DNA of 56,586 bases from Pirellulales bacterium (GTDB lineage Bacteria; Planctomycetota; Planctomycetia; Pirellulales; JADZDJ01): the NCBI GenBank assembly GCA_035499655.1, contig DATJYL010000141.1:1-56586 (forward strand), read 5' to 3'. The notes beneath the pieces are model-generated. The model saw only the letters and a program-made list of their open reading frames with translations, searched no databases and was not told where the DNA came from. The first letter of the stretch is position 1. The number at the start of each line of letters is the position of its first letter. This document shows, piece after piece, positions 16,003 to 24,653 of this stretch. Position numbers and translations under genes: made by a program.

Positions 16003-18306
16003 TTACTCAGCCACTGCGGTATCTTCCGCCAGCTCCAGCCGCAAATAATCGTAAATGATGCCGCTGGTTAACCCGCCGGCCGGAACGGTTAGCACCATCG
16101 TGTTTTTGCCCGCATGCATCAGCGCGGCATCAAACGACAGATTGCGCTCCGACCAATACCCGCCGATGCCGTCGCGGTTGATCGTGGCGTTGTAAAATGG
16201 CATGTTGACGGTCCCGGCCGCTTTGCCGTTCACGGTCACATCAATGGTTCGGGTTCCCGCGCCGCAAATGGCCAACCGCAACGTGGCTTTGCCGTGCATG
16301 TCTTGCGGCAAATTGAACGTGATCGTCCACGGAGTGGCTCGGCCCCGGCCGGTGGCGTCGGCATCAGTGTCCGATGCGTCATGCGGCACCTGTTCAAAGA
16401 ACCAATCTTTGTGGAAATCGGACGTGTCCACGTCGTAATGCACGTCATTGGGGAATAGCTTGGCGTATTGCACGTACCAGCCCCAGTGAAAATAATCATC
16501 CCCTTTGAAAAACTCCGCGCCGGTTCGGTTGGGAATGCCAATTTCCCACAATTGCTTGCCGTACCGCACCGGCGTCCATTGCAGTTTTCCTAAATCGATC
16601 TTATCGCCCGCTTTCACTTCAATCGACGCTTGCGAGAACTCGCCTAGCACTCCGTCAGCGATGGCGTGTAGCTGATAGGTGCCAGGCCGAATGTTGGGAA
16701 TCACGAAGTGCCCGTCCTCGTCTCCTTGTACCCAAAACTCATAATGCTTGGCGTCGTTTTGCCAATCGGTAACGCTGGGACCGCGACCAAATCCGCGCCC
16801 GCCAAAACCAAAGCCGCCATAACCACCAAAGCCACCAGGGCCTAAACCGCGTGTGCTCCCCGCTGAATCCGCTTTGCTTTGATCCGTTCCGCCGCTGCCT
16901 CCTCTGTCATTTCCAGGATTCGCACCGTTGGGATTTGCACTATTGGAAGCTGAACTACCCGGAGTCGCACCGCCGGAAGCCGAGCTGTTGGCAGTGGAAG
17001 TATCAGGGGCAGTTTTGTCCGAAGTAGCGCCATTCCGGGTTGCGCCGCTGGAAGAGGCACTGCTCGAAGAAACGCCGCTGGAAGAGGCGCTATCGGTTGC
17101 GCCACTGCCTAAGGACGAGCCAGCGCTCGCGCTTGCACCATTGGACGGGGCAGGGGGTTTTTGATCCGGAAACGCCAAACCCACCAGCAAATTCGGCAGC
17201 TTCGTGGTCGTGGCTTGCGGATCGTTGAGCACAATTTGCCCGCTCAGGGTGCCGCGCTGGTCACGGTGCGGATAATCGACCCCTTGCACCCAATCGTACG
17301 GCCACGCTTGGCTTTCTTGTTTGGCTTTGGCCAGCGCGTCGTCGTACATCTCTTGCGGCGTGTCTTTCGAGTTCAAATAAATCATGATCGGCCCCACCAC
17401 TTTGCTCCATGCTTCCCCGGCCGGAATCCGGCAAATGCTGCCGCCGTAGTGCGTGCCCCGCCAATAATCCAACAGCGTCGGCGCGCCGCCAGGATTGGCA
17501 TCCAGGTGCCCGGTCAACTCGTACTTGGTCGCCCCGCCGGAGAGAAACTCCGTCGACGGGTTGATGAAGTACAACCCAATGTGCTGCGTCGTGCTCGACC
17601 AGCCAAAGGCTGGAATTCTGAATTGATAGGCCGAGTAATCGTACTTATGCTCCGCTTCTCCTTTGTACGTGCCGGTGTTCAACCGTCGAACTTCTTTCAT
17701 ATTCAATTGCGTGCCGGCCGCCCAGTCGGCGGCGGTCGGCATCAGCCGGTTGCGCTGTGCGTCGATCGAAAGCCAATCAAACATGTTGGGTAGCTTCACC
17801 CCGTAGCGCGATTCCCCCACCGAGCCCGGACCGGTCTTGGCGTCGTGGCTAAAAATGGCGTAGGTATACACGCCGCTGTCGTTTTGTCCCATCGCATAGC
17901 GCACTTCCATTTGAACGTTGTTGGTGCCGCCCCCCACGCCACCGGTGGCGGTTCCCTTAATCGAAACTTCCGCGCGCTCGCCGTGATTGGTCCCCGGATC
18001 AATCGTGATCGACGCCACCGGACTCGCCGGCGATTGCTCCCAGTAACCAGCATGATGACCCGAATCGTAACCCATCAACTCCTTGCCCTTGTACGTCAGC
18101 GACGTCAAATCGCCCGATCGCTTGGATATCACCGCGGTGCAGTAGCGGTTGCTAAACGTGTAGCTTTGGCCGTGATCGACCAGCGTGACCTGGTCCAAAG
18201 TCCCGGTGCTAGACACATCATCAGCCTGCCCGGTAAACAGCATGACCGGCGCTGTGGCAAGCACTGCCAGAATCGCCGACACAATCCCCATTCTTTTCAG
18301 CGGCAT
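16003..18306 (-). CDS. Secreted rhamnogalacturonan-lyase-like protein (PL4-like)
   Basis: 767 aa. The start at 18306 is supported by GAGG nine bases upstream and by a signal peptide beginning there (MPLKRMGIVSAILAV...). Residues about 36-300 resemble the N-terminal catalytic domain of family 4 polysaccharide lyases (SNRYCTAVISKRSGDLTSL, YKGKELMGY, W-x-GTHYGG). A second, fn3/carboxypeptidase-regulatory-like domain starts RGTLSGQIVL and resumes FVIPNIRPGTYQLHAIADG. A third, carbohydrate-binding-like domain follows (LWEIGIPNRTGAEFFKGDDY ... NLPQDMHGKATLRLAICGAG). The enzyme would cleave rhamnogalacturonan I-like pectin outside the cytoplasm; catalytic residues were not mapped, so activity is inferred. 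Unusual: about 120 residues (383-502) of Ser/Ala/Gly/Asn-rich sequence split the second domain. Confidence 0.82.
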   Translation of the reverse strand: MPLKRMGIVSAILAVLATAPVMLFTGQADDVSSTGTLDQVTLVDHGQSYTFSNRYCTAVISKRSGDLTSLTYKGKELMGYDSGHHAGYWEQSPASPVASITIDPGTNHGERAEVSIKGTATGGVGGGTNNVQMEVRYAMGQNDSGVYTYAIFSHDAKTGPGSVGESRYGVKLPNMFDWLSIDAQRNRLMPTAADWAAGTQLNMKEVRRLNTGTYKGEAEHKYDYSAYQFRIPAFGWSSTTQHIGLYFINPSTEFLSGGATKYELTGHLDANPGGAPTLLDYWRGTHYGGSICRIPAGEAWSKVVGPIMIYLNSKDTPQEMYDDALAKAKQESQAWPYDWVQGVDYPHRDQRGTLSGQIVLNDPQATTTKLPNLLVGLAFPDQKPPAPSNGASASAGSSLGSGATDSASSSGVSSSSASSSGATRNGATSDKTAPDTSTANSSASGGATPGSSASNSANPNGANPGNDRGGSGGTDQSKADSAGSTRGLGPGGFGGYGGFGFGGRGFGRGPSVTDWQNDAKHYEFWVQGDEDGHFVIPNIRPGTYQLHAIADGVLGEFSQASIEVKAGDKIDLGKLQWTPVRYGKQLWEIGIPNRTGAEFFKGDDYFHWGWYVQYAKLFPNDVHYDVDTSDFHKDWFFEQVPHDASDTDADATGRGRATPWTITFNLPQDMHGKATLRLAICGAGTRTIDVTVNGKAAGTVNMPFYNATINRDGIGGYWSERNLSFDAALMHAGKNTMVLTVPAGGLTSGIIYDYLRLELAEDTAVAE

Positions 18307-18480
18307 GAGTGAAATCCTCGTCACCAAAATTGGGTCAAGCGATGGCTGGCCTGACCTTTTATATATTGAACGACGCCCGCGAATCGAAAACAATAGACGC
18401 TCGCCCAGGCCGGCACATCCCACAACCCCACGCCGCCGGGCATCCATTTAACCCCGCTGGCCGTCTTTCGAGCCGCTTTT

Positions 18481-19056
18481 ATGCTCAGTTTAACCTCCGA
18501 AACTTCACAGCGTTGGCTGGCCCAGGTCGATGCCCACCTGGACGAAATCCTCATCGACCACGCCCATTGCGAGAAAAAAGCCGCCGGCACGGCCCTGAAC
18601 CTGATTTTCGCCTATGTCGACCGGGTCGAACTGTGCCGCGAACTGGCCGATATTGTGAATGAAGAACTCGACCACTTTCGCCAGGTCCTCGATTTGCTCC
18701 AGCGTCGCCGCATTCGCTTCCGCCGCCTAACCCCGCCCGCCTATGGCCGCAAATTGAACGACCTGGTCCGCAAATTGGAACCCGGCAAGGCGGTCGATCG
18801 GCTCCTGGTGGCGGGCCTGATCGAAGCTCGCAGTTGCGAACGCTTCGACTTGCTGCGGCAGCACGTGTCCGACCCTGAGCTGGCCTCGTTCTACGGCAGC
18901 CTGTTCGAGAGCGAAGCCCGGCACCACAGCACGTACGTTCGTCTGGCCAAGCTGTTTGCCAAGGACGAAATTGTCGACCGCCGCTTGGACGATCTGGCCG
19001 CCGCCGAAGCCGAAATCATTGCCGCCGGCGATCCGCTGCCGCGCATGCACAGTTAG
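18481..19056 (+). CDS. miaE: tRNA-(ms2io6A)-hydroxylase MiaE
   Basis: 191 aa, the usual length. MiaE is a ferritin-like di-iron monooxygenase that hydroxylates the isopentenyl side chain of ms2i6A at tRNA position 37. Visible ligand motifs are HAHCEKKAA (28-35, E31), NEELDHF (60-66, E62 and H65), IEARSCERF (114-122, E115) and ESEARHHSTY (143-152). The gene is divergent from the lyase gene across 174 bases and is followed at once by a GC hairpin. No miaA or miaB gene is in the window. Confidence 0.93.
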   Translation: MLSLTSETSQRWLAQVDAHLDEILIDHAHCEKKAAGTALNLIFAYVDRVELCRELADIVNEELDHFRQVLDLLQRRRIRFRRLTPPAYGRKLNDLVRKLEPGKAVDRLLVAGLIEARSCERFDLLRQHVSDPELASFYGSLFESEARHHSTYVRLAKLFAKDEIVDRRLDDLAAAEAEIIAAGDPLPRMHS

Positions 19057-19076
19057 CCGCCGGGCTTGCCCGGCGG
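19057..19076 (+). terminator. GC-rich hairpin directly after miaE
   Basis: Perfect 9-bp stem CCGCCGGGC/GCCCGGCGG with a 2-base loop, starting one base after the miaE stop. It lacks a T-run, so it may be a processing or stability hairpin or a dispersed palindrome instead of a rho-independent terminator. Confidence 0.5.
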
Positions 19077-19211
19077 GTAGATGCCTTATCGTTCATCATT
19101 CCCGCTCTGCTAGCGCCTTGCGGCTAAACCTCGATGGCTCATTGAACTTTTCCGCCCCCAGCGCACCTTATCTTTCATACGGCAATTCATCCGGCCGGAA
19201 GCGAACCTCCG

Positions 19212-19769
19212 ATGGCTGACCAATTGAATTCGTTCTATTGGAAAGTCTTGGTCGTACGCTGCCAAATTGGCGATAGCTCTGCCTTCGAGGAGTTGGTGAC
19301 CGCCTGCCAACCTCGTCTGCGCGGATTTCTGTTCAAGTTGGCCGGCCGGGAAGCCGTCGACGATTTGGCGCAAGAAGTGTGGATGGACGTGTTTCGTGAC
19401 CTGCCGCGGCTGGCCAATTCCGATTCCTTCCTGCCCTGGTTTTACCGCATTGCCCGCAATCGGGCATATCGGCGGTTCCGCAGCCGCGGACAAACCGTCG
19501 AATCGCTCGACGCGCAAAATTTGAACGTTGCCGATGAACCAAGCCCCGCCGACGATTTTACCGCCGAAGACGCCCAGGCCGTGCATGCCGCACTCGATGG
19601 TCTCAGCCCCGAGCATCGCGAAGTGCTGCTGCTGCGGTTCATGGAAGACATGAATTACGACGACATTGCCGCCGTGGTCGGTTGCCACGTCGGCACCGTG
19701 AAATCCCGGCTGCACCACGCCAAACAAGCTTTACGCACCATTTTGGAGAAAACCCATGAGCCCCGGTGA
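19212..19769 (+). CDS. RNA polymerase sigma factor, sigma-70 ECF (RpoE-like)
   Basis: 185 aa. Region 2: VDDLAQEVWMDVFRDLPRL and FLPWFYRIARNRAYRRFR. Region 4: LSPEHREVLLLRFMEDMNYD, DIAAVVGCHVGTVKSRLHHA. This is the standard ECF form, distinct from the kinase-linked type at 7921-8493. Its last 14 bases overlap the start of a two-helix membrane protein, which strongly suggests a co-translated sigma/regulator pair. Confidence 0.94.
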   Translation: MADQLNSFYWKVLVVRCQIGDSSAFEELVTACQPRLRGFLFKLAGREAVDDLAQEVWMDVFRDLPRLANSDSFLPWFYRIARNRAYRRFRSRGQTVESLDAQNLNVADEPSPADDFTAEDAQAVHAALDGLSPEHREVLLLRFMEDMNYDDIAAVVGCHVGTVKSRLHHAKQALRTILEKTHEPR

Positions 19770-20364
19770 TTTTTCCGCCGCATTCCAAAATCAATTGGCC
19801 GCACCGTTTTCCCCCATGCCTAGCGCCCACGACATCGCCGCCGAAATTGTCCGCCGCGATCATAGCCGCATTCGCTGGCTGGCCGTCCTGTGTCTGCTGC
19901 TGTGGATCGTCGGCGCCGCCGGCATGGGCTTGCTCGTGTATGGCCTGAACCAATTTGTCATGGGCGTACGGCTTAATAACACCCGCGAATTCCTCGAGCT
20001 CAAATCGCAACAAACCGACCAGCCGGCGACTGCTGACAAGGCTCATGATGATTTGGCGTCGCTGAATTTAAACGCACGGTCGAGCCCGCCACAGCAAACG
20101 TCCGATACCCAGTTCCAACCATCCGGCGACTCATCGCTCGCTCAAAAGGTCGATCAGGCACACGCGCGCATGCTGTCCGATGGCACCGACTTGTTTCACC
20201 ACGCACTTCCTTACATCGACGCCGCACTCGTTTGCCTGTTCTTAGCCGCTTTGTGCACCGTGTGGCTGGTCTTCGCCTCGCGCCGGACCACACTCAATCG
20301 CATCAACATCAGTTTGGCTCAAATCTCCGAGCAACTGCGGCAATTGGCCAAACCAACCGGCTAA
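19756..20364 (+). CDS. Two-helix membrane protein coupled to the sigma factor; candidate anti-sigma factor
   Basis: 202 aa. The ATG lies inside the sigma gene (14-base overlap), a typical translational-coupling arrangement. Helix 1 is at about 41-63 (WLAVLCLLLWIVGAAG), preceded by a basic cytoplasmic segment of about 40 residues that could bind the sigma factor. Helix 2 is at about 154-174. The loop between them, about 90 residues, is Gln/Ser/Asp-rich and should lie outside. The C-terminus has a short amphipathic stretch (INISLAQISEQLRQLAK). There is no HxxxCxxC zinc-finger motif, so it is not a ZAS-type anti-sigma factor. The role rests on gene position only. Confidence 0.75.
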   Translation: MSPGDFSAAFQNQLAAPFSPMPSAHDIAAEIVRRDHSRIRWLAVLCLLLWIVGAAGMGLLVYGLNQFVMGVRLNNTREFLELKSQQTDQPATADKAHDDLASLNLNARSSPPQQTSDTQFQPSGDSSLAQKVDQAHARMLSDGTDLFHHALPYIDAALVCLFLAALCTVWLVFASRRTTLNRINISLAQISEQLRQLAKPTG

Positions 20365-20657
20365 TGACGAACGATGCTTGCTCCGGCCATGTCAAACCTT
20401 GCCGATTAGCGATTCCCTCCGGGCCGCCGGCAACGGACAAACGACAAATGACAACCAAGGTGCAGTCACGCCAGCCCGAATGCCGACCTTTGCTGTAGGC
20501 CCAGGCGTCTTGTGCAAACTGCTAGCACCGCGCGCCGGCCCGGAATAATCGGCACACCTTCACACGGTTTCATGCTAAACCGCAACCGCAGCACAAACTT
20601 CGCCGCTCAACTGGCCACTGACCACTAACCAACCCCGAACCCTGAAATCCGACAAGG

Positions 20658-21932
20658 ATGTCGCTTTTCGGAAGTAGTCGAGATGACCGCCGCCGCCGAA
20701 ACCTGGCGGAGGATTTAGCGGGCGAATCGTTCGCACCGTCGGCTGCCGGTACGTCTAAGCCGGCCGGCAAGCCGGAGCGTTACACTGCCTCCGCCCGGCG
20801 CGAAAATCATCGCCACACGACCGATTTCATTCCCCGCAGTTGGCTCACCGTAGCACTGTGGTATGTCGCCGCCTTGGCCGCCGTCGGCGGGTTGCTGTTC
20901 GGCTATGTCAGGTTGTGCGATCAAGCGCGCGACCAATCCAATTCGCTTGGCCTGGCCCCCTTGTTCGATGCCGCCAACGGCGGCAGCCTGGCCGGCTGGT
21001 TCTCGTCGCTATTGTTTGGCTTTTCCGCTGCCGGCAGCGTGCTCATTTATTCCATCCGCCGCCACAAGCTCGATGATTACCGCGGCCGTTACCGCCTGTG
21101 GCTCTGGTCCGCCGTCGCCTGGCTGGTGATGAGCATCGATGCCACGGCCAACTTGCACACCCCCTTTGCCTTGGCGATGGCGCACTTCACCGGCTGGTCG
21201 ATGCTTGCCGGCGGAGCGATTTGGTGGATCGGCATTTGGGGCGGCATCGTGGGCATTCTCGCCTTGCGATTGCTCTTGGAAGTGCGCGAAAGCCGCACCG
21301 CCACCCTCGGCTTCACCCTGGCGTTTTCGCTCTGGGCCGCCGCGCTTGCCACCGATTACGGCTGGCTGCACTTAGGCCAATCGCCACAAATGAGCGCCGC
21401 GCTAGTAGCAATTGCCGGCCGCTTAGTGGGGCAAGTTACGCTGTTTTTCACCATCGCGCTGTACGCCCGGCACGTGCTGCTCGATGCCGAAGGATTGCTC
21501 ACGCTGCGCCAGCGCAAGCTGAAGCGCGAAAAAGCACCGAAGAAAGCGAAAGCAGCGCGGGCCGCAGATCAGCGCGCCGACAGCGCCGCCGAGCGCTTGA
21601 AATCCTCCCGTATTGATGCAGCCCACAAAACCCCCGCGTCGCCTTCCGCCGCACCTTTGGCCGCCATGGTGCAGCGCTCAGCCGCCAACTCCGGCTCTGC
21701 CGGGGGATCGACGTCGACAAATTCCACGTCGAAAAGCTACGGCAGTTCCGCCGATGACGACGACCGCGACAGCAATCGCTACTCCAAAAATCGCGCCGGC
21801 CAAAATCGCTTCGACGACGAAGAGGACGAAGATGACAGCGATTCCTACGGCGCGGGCCGCAAGCTCTCCAAAGCGGAACGCAAACGCCTCCGCAAACAAA
21901 TGCGCCGCCAACAGCGCGAAGACGATGAATGA
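20658..21932 (+). CDS. Polytopic membrane protein with charged C-terminal tail
   Basis: 424 aa, family not recognised. About 60 charged N-terminal residues precede six or seven predicted helices (for example WLTVALWYVAALAAVGGLL, LWLWSAVAWLVMSI, GGAIWWIGIWGGIVGILAL, LVGQVTLFFTIALYA). From about residue 280 the tail is long, hydrophilic and highly charged (KREKAPKKAKAARAADQRAD, later an Asp/Glu run, ending RKQMRRQQREDDE). AAGG directly abuts the ATG, too close for a standard ribosome site, so the start is uncertain. The stop TGA (21930-21932) falls inside a dispersed AATGACC repeat. Confidence 0.78.
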   Translation: MSLFGSSRDDRRRRNLAEDLAGESFAPSAAGTSKPAGKPERYTASARRENHRHTTDFIPRSWLTVALWYVAALAAVGGLLFGYVRLCDQARDQSNSLGLAPLFDAANGGSLAGWFSSLLFGFSAAGSVLIYSIRRHKLDDYRGRYRLWLWSAVAWLVMSIDATANLHTPFALAMAHFTGWSMLAGGAIWWIGIWGGIVGILALRLLLEVRESRTATLGFTLAFSLWAAALATDYGWLHLGQSPQMSAALVAIAGRLVGQVTLFFTIALYARHVLLDAEGLLTLRQRKLKREKAPKKAKAARAADQRADSAAERLKSSRIDAAHKTPASPSAAPLAAMVQRSAANSGSAGGSTSTNSTSKSYGSSADDDDRDSNRYSKNRAGQNRFDDEEDEDDSDSYGAGRKLSKAERKRLRKQMRRQQREDDE

Positions 21933-21988
21933 CCAATGACCGAATCCCAATGACCAATGCGTTGTTGGGCAGCGGGTCGTTGGTCATT
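21928..21988. repeat. TGACCAAT foldback repeat
   Basis: An array AATGACCAATGACC...CCCAATGACCAA (21928-21957) is followed by the inverse CGTTGGTCATT (21978-21988). This family recurs at 30353-30431, in 32555-32700, at 51323-51443 and at 54430-54504. The left arm begins within the stop codon of the preceding gene. Confidence 0.85.
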
Positions 21989-22085
21989 TCTGCTGCCATT
22001 CCCCATTCCACACTCCCCATTCCCCACTAGCCCGTTTCTCTGGTAGCTTAGTTCTCAATAAGCTCAAAGTTTCAGAGGATGAGGC

Positions 22086-23654
22086 ATGGCTAGTCCCGTT
22101 CGCACACGTTTCGCTCCCAGTCCCACCGGGTATTTGCACATCGGCGGCGTGCGCACGGCCCTGTTCAATTGGCTGTTTGCTCGGCGGCACGGCGGTCAAT
22201 TTCTGCTGAGAATTGACGATACCGACCAGGAGCGCAATGTGGCCGAGGCGCTCGCGCCCATTTTGCACGGCTTTCGTTGGCTGGGCATCGATTGGGATGA
22301 AGGGCCCGAAGTCGGCGGCCCGTTCGCACCGTACTACCAATCGCAGCGGCGCGATCGCTATCAGCAAGCCATCAACAAACTGCTCGACGGCGGTTTCGCT
22401 TACTGCGATTACGCCACCACCGAGGAAATTCAGGCCGAGCGCGCCGCCGCCGAAGCCGCCAAGCAGCCCTTTATTTACAGCCGCCGCTGGATGGCCGACA
22501 CCGTCGATACCCAGCGCCGCTTCGAAGCCGAAGGCCGCAAAGGCGTAGTCCGACTGAACATGCCGCACGAGGGGCAACTCGTCATTCACGACCTGATCCG
22601 CGGCGACGTGCAGTTCGATTGGGTCCGCGAGCAAGATCACGTCATCCAGCGCGCCGACGGCACGCCGCTATACAACCTGGCGACGGTCGTCGACGATCAC
22701 GATTTCCAAATTTCGCACGTCATTCGGGCCGAGGAACATCTTTCCAACACGCCGCGGCAGGTGTTCGTGGCCCAATCGCTGGGTTACCCGTTGCCCGAGT
22801 ACGCCCACGTGCCGTTTGTGGCCGAGCCCGGCAGCAAAAACAAACTGAGCAAGCGCAAGCTCGGGCAATACCTGAAGAACCAAGATTTCGCCCGACTGTA
22901 CAAACACGGCGTCGACATCGCGGCCAAGCTTAACTTGGCGGCGACCGCCGAAACGTTCAACCCGGTGATCGTCGATTTTTACGAGCAAGTCGGCTACCTG
23001 CCCGACGCCATCATCAACTATTTGATGCTGCTGGGCTGGTCGTTCGACGACAAAACGGAATTCTTCACGCGCGAGCAAATGATCGACAGCTTTTCACTGG
23101 AGCGCGTGAACAAAGCCCCGGCCAGCTTCGACCCCAAAAAACTATGGGCCTTCGAAGACCACTACCTGCAAGAGCTGCCGCTGAAGCAGAAAGTAGCCAA
23201 GACGTTGCCGTTTTTGCAACGCGCCGGATTAGTGGCTGAGCCGACGCCGTGCGACGTGGGCCCGCAACTGACAAAAATCGTTGCCGCCGCCGCCGACCGG
23301 ATAAAAGTGTTCGGCGACATACTGGACTACGCCGATTTTTTCCTGCCCGACGATCAGTTGCCCTACGACGAAGCCGCCTTCGACAAACGCATTCGCAATA
23401 CTCCCGGCGCCGCCGAAATTTTAACCGCGGTCAAAGAATTATTGGCCACGGTCGAACCGTTCGAACCGCCGCAACTGGAAACGACGCTGAAAGCTATCGT
23501 CGAGCAGCGCCAAATGAAAATGGCCGATCTGGTGCATCCGCTGCGCATCGCGCTGACCGGCAAAGGCGTCGGCTTCGGCCTGTTCGACACGCTGTCTATT
23601 CTCGGCCGCGAAAAATGCCTAGCCCGCATCGACCGAGCTTTGGCACGAAAGTGA
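22086..23654 (+). CDS. gltX: Glutamyl-tRNA synthetase
   Basis: 522 aa. Class I aminoacyl-tRNA synthetase that charges tRNA-Glu. The HIGH motif is HIGG at 18-21 in RFAPSPTGYLHIGG; the KMSKS counterpart is KLSKR at 253-257. The C-terminal anticodon-binding part continues to residue 522. AGAGGA lies 7 bases before the ATG. A separate glnS gene is present at 26017, so this enzyme is probably discriminating. No neighbouring gene is functionally linked. Confidence 0.97.
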   Translation: MASPVRTRFAPSPTGYLHIGGVRTALFNWLFARRHGGQFLLRIDDTDQERNVAEALAPILHGFRWLGIDWDEGPEVGGPFAPYYQSQRRDRYQQAINKLLDGGFAYCDYATTEEIQAERAAAEAAKQPFIYSRRWMADTVDTQRRFEAEGRKGVVRLNMPHEGQLVIHDLIRGDVQFDWVREQDHVIQRADGTPLYNLATVVDDHDFQISHVIRAEEHLSNTPRQVFVAQSLGYPLPEYAHVPFVAEPGSKNKLSKRKLGQYLKNQDFARLYKHGVDIAAKLNLAATAETFNPVIVDFYEQVGYLPDAIINYLMLLGWSFDDKTEFFTREQMIDSFSLERVNKAPASFDPKKLWAFEDHYLQELPLKQKVAKTLPFLQRAGLVAEPTPCDVGPQLTKIVAAAADRIKVFGDILDYADFFLPDDQLPYDEAAFDKRIRNTPGAAEILTAVKELLATVEPFEPPQLETTLKAIVEQRQMKMADLVHPLRIALTGKGVGFGLFDTLSILGREKCLARIDRALARK

Positions 23655-23737
23655 ATGAATCCGAAGCTATGGCCCAAAGGACGGACGTTGGCCACACGAT
23701 ATTTTTCGGAACAACATGGAAAATTAGGTGCTGAATT

Positions 23738-23830
23738 GTGGCCCAAAGGGCCAAGCTATGTCAGCCCAGGCCAACGGCCTGGGTCGATATCATCCCGCAT
23801 AATCAAATAAGCCCAAACGGGGCGAACTAG
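23738..23830 (+). repeat. 93-nt three-palindrome module, left copy
   Basis: Three palindromes in order: GTGGCCCAAAGGGCCAA, CAGCCCAGGCC-AAC-GGCCTGGGTC, and AGCCCAAACGGGGCGAA. The same order and total length occur in direct orientation at 24561-24653, on the other side of the Y1 transposase gene. A fragment of the first palindrome also lies near 23666-23690. Confidence 0.9.
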
Positions 23831-23839
23831 AGCCCCTTC

Positions 23840-24295
23840 ATGCCGCAATCGTTATCCAAGGTCATCGTTCACACGACATTCAGCACTAAGGGTCGTGTCC
23901 CGCTCTTACAAGATGTGGCTTTGCGGCGTGAACTTTACGCTTACCTCGCTACGGTGCTGAAGAATATCGATTGTCCCGCGCTGGTAATCGGCGGAATTGC
24001 CGACCATATTCACATTCTGAATTTGCTGGCGCGAACGCGCACGATTGCGGAAGTGATCGAGGAAGCCAAAACTTCCACTTCGAAATGGATCAAGACGAAG
24101 GCCGCATCGCTGCGCGATTTCCATTGGCAAAACGGTTACGGCATGTTTTCCGTCAGCGAATCGAAAGTGCCTGACGCGCGGCGATACATCGAAAATCAGG
24201 AGGAGCACCACCGCACATTGACTTTTCAAGAAGAATTTCGCGCGCTTTGCCAGCGGCACGGCATTCAGATCGACGAACGATATGTGTGGGATTGA
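23840..24295 (+). CDS. Y1 (HUH) transposase, IS200/REP-associated type
   Basis: 151 aa, full length. HUH motif H56-I-H58 in GGIADHIHIL; catalytic tyrosine Y116 in RRYIENQEEHH; N-terminal HTTFSTKGRVPLL fits family Transposase_17. These enzymes cut and join single-stranded DNA at hairpin-bearing ends. No accessory TnpB is present. The gene is flanked by direct copies of a 93-nt three-palindrome module and by further palindromes on its right. That is the layout of REP-associated tyrosine transposases (RAYTs), which are usually domesticated, or of an IS200-type element. Its catalytic residues are intact, so it could be active. Confidence 0.92.
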   Translation: MPQSLSKVIVHTTFSTKGRVPLLQDVALRRELYAYLATVLKNIDCPALVIGGIADHIHILNLLARTRTIAEVIEEAKTSTSKWIKTKAASLRDFHWQNGYGMFSVSESKVPDARRYIENQEEHHRTLTFQEEFRALCQRHGIQIDERYVWD

Positions 24296-24560
24296 TTTCA
24301 GTGCGCCCCGTTGGGGCTTTAGGTTTCGTGTGCGTCCGTAAACCCAGGCCGACGTCCCGGCGCGCCGGGACTTGGCCTGGGCTAGCATAGTTCAACCCGT
24401 TGGGCTGCATCTGCACGTCGTAACGACCAATGCAAAGTGCATTTACCAACATGCGCCTTTTGAAAATACATCGCCGGCTGAAATGTGGCCCAAAGGGCCT
24501 AATGCGGCCAGTCCGGGCTCAATGAAATTGGGCGATATCGTTGATTCGATATCCGAAACT
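24296..24560. repeat. Additional palindromes right of the Y1 transposase
   Basis: Gene-free. Contains GCGCCCCGTTGGGGCTTT (24303-24320, the third palindrome of the module inverted), a nested palindrome AACCCAGGCC...GGCGCGCC...GGCCTGGGC (24342-24384), CAACCCGTTGGGCTGC (about 24396-24411), and another GTGGCCCAAAGGGCC (24484-24498). They appear to be inverted or partial versions of the 93-nt module. Confidence 0.8.
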
Positions 24561-24653
24561 GTGGCCCAAAGGGCCAACCGATGTCAGCCCAGGCCAACGG
24601 CCTGGGTCAACGTGCCCAATCACTACCGTTAGCCCCAACGGGGCGAAATTAGG
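24561..24653 (+). repeat. 93-nt three-palindrome module, right copy
   Basis: Same three palindromes, same order and same length as 23738-23830, differing mainly in the spacers. Its last bases (GGGGCGAAATTAG) contain the TAA stop of the convergent HEAT gene (24649-24651). Confidence 0.9.

Noticed and set aside
24301-24320. GCGCCCCGTTGGGGCTTT as a transcription terminator
   Set aside because: The hairpin has no T-run and is an inverted copy of the third palindrome in the transposase-associated module, so it is better explained as a repeat.
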